DNA from: Streptomyces sp. PT12
GTDB taxonomy: Bacteria > Actinomycetota > Actinomycetes > Streptomycetales > Streptomycetaceae
Length of the DNA stretch: 64,000 nt
Direction: 5' to 3'
Assembly: GCF_003311645.1 (NCBI RefSeq)
Contig: NZ_QEST01000129.1
Span: 146,261 to 210,260 of the forward strand
Shown here: in pieces, positions 59,587-64,000 of the stretch
Numbering within the stretch: the stretch's first letter is position 1
Layout of the letters: the number at the start of each line of letters is the position of its first letter
Translations under genes and position numbers: made by a program
Notes under the pieces: model-generated
What the model was told of the DNA's origin: nothing
The model's input: only the letters and a program-made list of their open reading frames with translations
The model's database searches: none

Positions 59587-60564
59587 CTAGAAGAACACCG
59601 ACCGCCGCGCCACCAGCAGCTTGTACAGCGTGTGCTGGATGGTCTCCCGCACCTGATCGGTCAGCTGGAACATCAGCATGGGATCCTCAGCCGCCTCGGG
59701 TGGCTGGTCCCTGGTCTCGATCGGCTCCCCGAGCTGGATGGTCCACTTCGTGGGCAGCGGGATCGCACCCAAGGGCCCCAGCCAGGGGAACGTCGGAGTG
59801 AGCGGGAAGTACGGCAGGTTCAGCAGGCGGGCGAGGGTGCGCGCGTTGCCCACCATGGGGTGGATCTCCTCGGCACCGACGATCGAGCAGGGCACGATCG
59901 GCACCCGCGCCCGCAGCGCCGTCGCCACAAAGCCGCCGCGCCCGAAGCGTTGCAGCTTGTACCGCTCGGAGAACGGCTTGCCTATGCCCTTGAAGCCCTC
60001 GGGCATCACCCCGACCAGCTCACCCCTGGCAAGCAGCTCCTGGGCGTCCTCCGCACAGGCGAGCGTGTGCCCGGCCTTGCGCGCCAGCTCGTTCACCACC
60101 GGCAGCTGGAACACCAGATCGGCGGCGAGCAGCCGCAGATGACGGTCCGCCGGGTGCCGGTCCCGCACCGCCACCTGGAGCATGAGCGCGTCCCAGGGCA
60201 GCGTGCCCGAGTGGTTCGCGACAACGAGCGCGCCCCCCTCGTCCGGCACGTTCTCCATGCCGCGCACCTCGACCCTGAAGTACTTCTCAAAGACCGGCCG
60301 AAGCAGCGTCAGCAGCACCTCGTCCGTGAGGTCCTGGTCATAGCCGAAGTCATCGACCTCGTAATCCCCCGTCAGCCGCCGCCGCACAAAGGCGACCCCC
60401 CGCGCAAGCGCCTCGTCGAGGCCGCCGCCCTCCTCGCTCTCCTCCGCGGGGCCGCCGCCCTCCGCCCGCTCCCCCTGCTCCTGGCCGCCGTCGAGCGGCG
60501 GCCGCGCGCGCCCCCGCCCCCGGCGCTCCTCCTCATCGAACGGGATCACCTTGGCGTCACCCAC
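59587..60564 (-). CDS. Lysophospholipid acyltransferase family protein
   Basis: A 325-residue acyltransferase of the PlsC/LPLAT superfamily. The catalytic HxxxxD motif is NHSGTLPWD (His near 133), and PEGFKGIGKPF is the later FEGxR-like glycerol-phosphate region. The N-terminal 65 residues are acidic, Gly-rich and probably disordered. GTG 60564 overlaps the epimerase stop by 8 bp, so the two genes are cotranscribed. Its acceptor may be a phospholipid or other lipid. Convergent with rsbN. Confidence 0.85.
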   Translation of the reverse strand: MGDAKVIPFDEEERRGRGRARPPLDGGQEQGERAEGGGPAEESEEGGGLDEALARGVAFVRRRLTGDYEVDDFGYDQDLTDEVLLTLLRPVFEKYFRVEVRGMENVPDEGGALVVANHSGTLPWDALMLQVAVRDRHPADRHLRLLAADLVFQLPVVNELARKAGHTLACAEDAQELLARGELVGVMPEGFKGIGKPFSERYKLQRFGRGGFVATALRARVPIVPCSIVGAEEIHPMVGNARTLARLLNLPYFPLTPTFPWLGPLGAIPLPTKWTIQLGEPIETRDQPPEAAEDPMLMFQLTDQVRETIQHTLYKLLVARRSVFF

Positions 60565-61594
60565 GGCGCAGCACCTCCCCGATGCGGTCGACCCACCGGC
60601 CCACCGCGTCAGGCGGCAGGGCACCGGGCCCATGCGTCGCGGCGAACGCCGCGAAGGTCTCGGGCGTCGTATAGGCCAGCGGCCCGCCCATCGCCTCGGT
60701 CAGCCGCGCGGTGCGCACGACCCGCCCATGGGTGAGCGAACGCAGCTGCTCGGCCGATATCCCCCTGATCCCCAGGGCGCCCAACGCCGAGCCCAGCCAC
60801 GGCGCCAGCGGGTGCGCCACGGGAACGGTCGGCCGCCCGATCCGCCTGGCGGCCTGGGACAGCAGCAGCACGCCAGCACCCGCCACGTTGAACGTCCCCG
60901 CGCCAAGCGCCCCCTGGCTCCCCGGCTCGGCGACCGCGCGGGTCAGCACCTCGAGCATGTCGTCCTCGTGGACGAGTTGGAGCCGCGGGTCATAGCCGAG
61001 GAGCGTCGGCAGCACGGGCAGCCTGAAGTACGCCGCGAGCCGCGAGTCGGCCGCGGGCCCAAGCACGTGCGCGAACCGCAGCACGGTGACGGCCACATCG
61101 GGGCAGCGCCGCTCAAACCCCCTGGCATACGCCTCGATCTCGGCGACATCGCGCGGAAACCCCCCGGCGGCTGGCGCCCTGGGCGGCGTGTTCTCGTCGA
61201 AGACGGCGGGGTCGCGCGCCGCGGTGCCATAGATCTGCGTGCTCGACTTGATCACGACGCGGCGCAGGCCCGGCACCTTCTGGCAGGCGCCGAGGAGTTG
61301 GAGGGTGCCGAGGACATTGACCTCCTTCACCCCCGCGCGGCCGCCTCCCGAGGACCCGGGGGTGCCGTGCACATCGAGGTGGACGACCGTGTCCACGGCG
61401 TGCTCGGCGAGCACCGTCACGATCGACGGCTGCCGGATGTCCGCACGGACGAACTCGGCCTCGCCGAGCGGGCGCACGGGGGGCCTGCTGTCGACGCCGA
61501 CGACCCGGTCGACGCCGGGACCCCTGAGGATGTGACGCATGAAACGCCCGCTGAGCTGTCGAGCGGCGCCGGTCACGAGCACGGTCCTGCCCAT
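60557..61594 (-). CDS. NAD-dependent epimerase/dehydratase family protein
   Basis: A 345-residue extended SDR. The N-terminal GxxGxxG-like motif is VTGAARQLSGRF, and a VVHLDVHG segment follows. The catalytic Tyr is probably in STQIYGTAA, but the expected Lys is replaced in the usual Y-x3-K position, so the enzyme may be degenerate or sense nucleotide. It is coupled to the acyltransferase; this pair is conserved near bldN in Streptomyces to my memory. Function is unknown. Confidence 0.8.
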   Translation of the reverse strand: MGRTVLVTGAARQLSGRFMRHILRGPGVDRVVGVDSRPPVRPLGEAEFVRADIRQPSIVTVLAEHAVDTVVHLDVHGTPGSSGGGRAGVKEVNVLGTLQLLGACQKVPGLRRVVIKSSTQIYGTAARDPAVFDENTPPRAPAAGGFPRDVAEIEAYARGFERRCPDVAVTVLRFAHVLGPAADSRLAAYFRLPVLPTLLGYDPRLQLVHEDDMLEVLTRAVAEPGSQGALGAGTFNVAGAGVLLLSQAARRIGRPTVPVAHPLAPWLGSALGALGIRGISAEQLRSLTHGRVVRTARLTEAMGGPLAYTTPETFAAFAATHGPGALPPDAVGRWVDRIGEVLRRG

Positions 61595-61615
61595 GCCTCT
61601 CCCCTGCCGTGCGGA

Positions 61616-61647
61616 GGCCCTCCCGTCGCGATACGGACGGGAGGGCC
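61616..61647 (-). terminator. Terminator after the bS22-like gene
   Basis: A perfect 12-bp stem (61616-61627 with 61636-61647) with an 8-nt loop. It lies 16 bp after the small gene on the minus strand and 21 bp before the epimerase start. Confidence 0.8.
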
Positions 61648-61663
61648 GTTCAGCGGCGCTCGC

Positions 61664-61762
61664 TCACTTCTTGTTGCGGCGCTGGACGCGGGTGCGCTTC
61701 AGCAACTTGCGGTGCTTCTTCTTCGCCATCCGCTTGCGCCGCTTCTTGATGACAGAGCCCAC
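61664..61762 (-). CDS. Small basic protein of the AURKAIP1/COX24 family (bS22-like)
   Basis: A 32-residue, highly basic protein, too short for routine gene calling. It begins with GTG 61762 as [20 protein letters not shown] and ends [10 protein letters not shown]. This matches the AURKAIP1/COX24-type proteins which in mycobacteria are the ribosomal protein bS22 of the 30S subunit decoding region. GAGGG lies upstream of the start, TAGGCT (minus strand, 61830-61835) may be its -10, and a strong hairpin follows the stop. It therefore has its own complete transcription unit. Confidence 0.92.
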   Translation of the reverse strand: MGSVIKKRRKRMAKKKHRKLLKRTRVQRRNKK

Positions 61763-61890
61763 GACTACCCTCGCTCACTTCGCTTACCCGGTGCGGGGCG
61801 TCCGAGCCCACACGACCTACATGGCGCTCAGCCTACCGTTCACCGAGTGATACGGGTTAATCGAGGGGGGCCGACGGGCTTGCTTCGTCG

Positions 61891-62100
61891 TTACGCGCTC
61901 TCCGCTCCCACGAACGACTCTCGGAGGTACTCATGGACGGCCTGCTCGGGAACCCGGAAGGACCTTCCCACCCGGATCGCGGGCAGATGACCGGCGTGCA
62001 CCAGGCGGTACACAGTCATCTTGGAGACTCGCATCACCGCGGCGACTTCCGCCACGGTCAGGAACTTGGCCTCGCTCAGAAGCCTTTCACCAGTAGCCAT
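61891..62100 (-). CDS. bdtA: Helix-turn-helix (excisionase/BldC-like) regulator BdtA
   Basis: A 69-residue DNA-binding protein with a MerR/excisionase-like winged helix: FLTVAEVAAVMRVSKMTVYR and LVHAGHLPAIRVGRSFRVPE. It agrees closely with S. coelicolor BdtA (BldD target A) as I remember it. ATG 62100 is used. The stop is TAA, uncommon here. It is one gene away from bldN-rsbN on the developmental locus and may act in differentiation. The gene symbol depends on memory of the homologue. Confidence 0.82.
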   Translation of the reverse strand: MATGERLLSEAKFLTVAEVAAVMRVSKMTVYRLVHAGHLPAIRVGRSFRVPEQAVHEYLRESFVGAESA

Positions 62101-62707
62101 GTCACACCTGACCTTCCGCACATGTCGGACACCGGCTTCCCCTCCGGTGACTCCCTCTCGCATGTGCGCTCATCCCCAGAGTAGGGGCGGGTGATGCGAG
62201 TGGGGAAGAGGTGCCTCAACCGGCCTTTTACAACGAGCCCGGTCTTACCGTGACGAAGAAGACCGATTGGGGCATAGCGCCGAAGCGCCTCGTAGCACCA
62301 CGGGCGCATGGCGTCAGCGCGCGGCGTTTTTGCCCCGACCGCAAACGGCATCGCGCCGACCGGTCGCCGAGGCCGCGGGCACGGCGGGAGCCCGGGGCGT
62401 CGCCCCGCGCCTGACCTGCGCGGCAACGCTCGACACCGCCCCGCGCCACCCCCCTCCCTCCGGCCCCAACCCCCTTGCGGACAAGGAGAGGTGAGGGGCC
62501 GTGAACGCGGGATGTGAACGGTGGCACCGCGCCGCCGCACCCGACCTCCCGCCCCCCGGCGCGCGGCGGTGTCGCGCGGTGGCGTAGAGGGAATCGGGTC
62601 GTTTTGTCGATAGATCCCCCCTGCACTGATGCGAGAGGGGCGCAGCTTGTCCGCGCCCCATGCCCCGTCAACTGGGCGTAGGCCGTGGTCAGTCGGCGGG
62701 GGCGGGG
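62101..62707. other. 607-bp region without a supported gene
   Basis: I see no gene in this region. It should hold the bdtA promoter. Several reading frames stay open but have Arg/Pro-rich, non-conserved translations. There are GC-rich inverted stretches near 62550-62580 but no clear terminator. Confidence 0.5.
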
Positions 62708-63877
62708 TCAGGGGAGCAGGCCGTGGTGGGGGTAGACGGCGCGGCGGGTGGCGAGGATGGCCCGGTCGACGGTGTCGGCGGGATCGTAGCCGTCGGCCCA
62801 GTCGCGCCAGCGTGGGGCCCTGCCGTCGGTCATGCGGCGGGGGCCGCTCTGCCGGGTCAGCGCGTAGACGGCTTTCAGCCAGCTGTCGGGGGTGGCCGCG
62901 GTGGGGTCGACGGGGGCGTGGGCGGCGATGGCGACGAGGTGGGTCCAGAGGCGGGGGACGACGTCGATGACGGCGTACCCACCGCCGCCGAGCGCCAGCC
63001 ATCGGCCCTCGGCGTGCTGGTGGGCCCAGTCGTGGCAGGACTCGGCGGCGAGGCGCTGGGCGTCGAGGCTGAGGGCGAAGTGGGCGAGGGGGTCTTCGAA
63101 GTGCCCGTCGGCGCCGTGCTGGCTGACGACGACCTGCGGGCGGAAGGCGGTGAGGAGCTCGGGGACGACGGCGTGGAGGGCGCGCAGCCACTCCTGGTCG
63201 GAAGTCCCCGCGGGGAGCGGGACGTTGACGGCGCCGCCAGGGGCGGCCTCGCCCCCGGTCTCCTCGGGGAGCCCGGTTCCGGGAAAGAGGGTGCGGGGGT
63301 GTTCATGGAGGGAGATAGTCAGAACGCGGGGGTCGTCCCAGAACGCGTCCTGCACGCCGTCGCCGTGGTGCACGTCGGTGTCGATGTAGGCGACGCGCTC
63401 GGCGCCCAGCTCCAGGAGGCGAGCGATGGCGAGGGCGGCGTCGTTGTAGACGCAGAACCCTGAGGCCGCGGCGGGCATGGCGTGGTGGAGGCCACCGGAG
63501 AAGTTGACGGAGTGCCGGACGTCGCCGCGCCAGATGTCGTCGGCGCCCGCGACGGACTGCCCGGCGATGAGGGCGGACACCTCGTGCATGCCGGGGAACG
63601 CGGGGGTGTCGTCGGTGCCGAGCCCGAGGCGCTGGTCGGCCTCCCAGGGGTGGAGGGAGGCGTGCCTGACGGCGTCGAGGTAGGGGCTTCGGTGGACGAG
63701 GGCGAGGGTGGGGTCCCCCGCGGGACTGGCGGCGACGACGTCGATGCGCCGGTCGAGGCCGAACGCCTCCACGAGCCGCATGGTCAGGGTCAGCCGCACG
63801 GGGTCCATCGGATGCGAGGGGCCGAAGTCGTATCCAGCGACGCCCTCGTCCCACATCAGTCGTGCCTCACCGCTCAT
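62708..63877 (-). CDS. acuC: Acetoin utilisation/histone deacetylase family protein AcuC
   Basis: A 389-residue zinc-dependent deacetylase of the class I histone deacetylase superfamily, AcuC branch, thought to deacetylate acetyl-CoA synthetase-type proteins. Metal ligands and catalytic His are visible in GGLHHAMPAAASGFCVYND and YIDTDVHHGDGVQDAF, and the later LGGGGYAV loop. ATG 63877 is 22 bp downstream of the rRNA-operon terminator stem; a TACCGT box lies just upstream, so expression is probably leaderless or from a promoter inside the terminator region. The 3' end is followed by gene-free DNA. Confidence 0.92.
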   Translation of the reverse strand: MSGEARLMWDEGVAGYDFGPSHPMDPVRLTLTMRLVEAFGLDRRIDVVAASPAGDPTLALVHRSPYLDAVRHASLHPWEADQRLGLGTDDTPAFPGMHEVSALIAGQSVAGADDIWRGDVRHSVNFSGGLHHAMPAAASGFCVYNDAALAIARLLELGAERVAYIDTDVHHGDGVQDAFWDDPRVLTISLHEHPRTLFPGTGLPEETGGEAAPGGAVNVPLPAGTSDQEWLRALHAVVPELLTAFRPQVVVSQHGADGHFEDPLAHFALSLDAQRLAAESCHDWAHQHAEGRWLALGGGGYAVIDVVPRLWTHLVAIAAHAPVDPTAATPDSWLKAVYALTRQSGPRRMTDGRAPRWRDWADGYDPADTVDRAILATRRAVYPHHGLLP

Positions 63878-63899
63878 GGTGACACGGTAGCGGAAACAC

Positions 63900-63942
63900 A
63901 AGTGGGCCTTGCCGACGAAATCCCTGTCGGCAAGGCCCACTT
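63900..63942 (-). terminator. Strong terminator of the rRNA operon
   Basis: A perfect 17-bp stem (63900-63916 with 63926-63942) with a 9-nt loop, just after the 5S rRNA end on the minus strand. Confidence 0.92.
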
Positions 63943-63952
63943 ATGAAGAATT

Positions 63953-64000
63953 GTCCGGCGGTGTCCTACTCTCCCACACGGTCCCCCATGCAGTACCATC
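63953..64000 (-). rRNA. rrf: 5S ribosomal RNA, 3' part (continues beyond window)
   Basis: The last 48 bases on the minus strand match the 3' end of actinobacterial 5S rRNA: GATGGTACTGCATGGGGGAC, then GTGTGGGAGAGTAGGACACC and a 3' GCCGGAC end. The exact 3' end is uncertain by a few bases. The rest of the 5S gene and the 23S and 16S genes should lie to the right. Confidence 0.93.

Noticed and set aside
62101-62707. Possible small genes or BldD site in the bdtA upstream region
   Set aside because: No motif matched well and the open frames have no coding character.

Overview
This is a very GC-rich, gene-dense actinomycete chromosome segment, almost certainly from Streptomyces or a close relative. 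It carries the developmental sigma factor gene bldN with its anti-sigma gene rsbN and the bdtA-type regulator, the rex-hemACDB operon, the futalosine-pathway menaquinone genes, a class I lysyl-tRNA synthetase and CsoR. Many genes start with GTG or TTG, and neighbouring start and stop codons often overlap by 4 bp. The right edge enters the 3' end of a 5S rRNA on the minus strand, so an rRNA operon lies just beyond the window.

Layout. 0-4 kb: the C-terminal part of an Eis-like acetyltransferase, then a small membrane protein divergent from a GntR-HAD-APH gene trio. 3.7-8.9 kb: a sensor kinase, response regulator and MMPL exporter on the minus strand, and an ankyrin protein. 8.9-16 kb: accessory and partly decaying DNA. 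It holds remnants of an APH gene, a quinone oxidoreductase, a GyrI-like protein and a hemerythrin gene, around two TetR-controlled units (an MFS pump, and an FAD monooxygenase with TetR). 16-29 kb: XRE/HbhA-like pair, DUF47-PiT phosphate uptake, a large secreted S8 protease, pstSCAB behind a PHO box, CsoR behind its operator, a lipoprotein and a PAP2 phosphatase. 29-35 kb: a lytic transglycosylase/NlpC protein divergent from a small two-helix membrane protein and a GSDH-like lipoprotein, then mqnP-mqnL. 35-44 kb: system II cytochrome c maturation (TlpA-CcdA-ResB-CcsB), a phosphatase, hemL and two DUF3558 lipoproteins. 44-49.5 kb: a DUF2637 protein, lysS, a serine hydrolase and an SDR. 49.5-64 kb: the rex-hem operon, glutaredoxin, HAD phosphatase, bldN-rsbN, acyltransferase, epimerase, a 32-residue bS22-like gene, bdtA, acuC and the rRNA terminator.

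The core genes form connected themes. Phosphate uptake is served by PiT and Pst and shows a PhoP-type site. Respiration and haem are served by Rex, HemA/B/C/D/L, cytochrome c assembly and menaquinone synthesis. Morphological differentiation is served by bldN, rsbN and bdtA. I found no CRISPR array, no complete insertion sequence, no tRNA and no large biosynthetic cluster. The less ordinary signals are the decay zone at 9-16 kb, the paired operators of the TetR/MFS unit, a 14-bp tandem repeat just upstream of lysS, and an MMPL/APH convergent overlap. Function calls rest on family recognition by eye; no database search was run.
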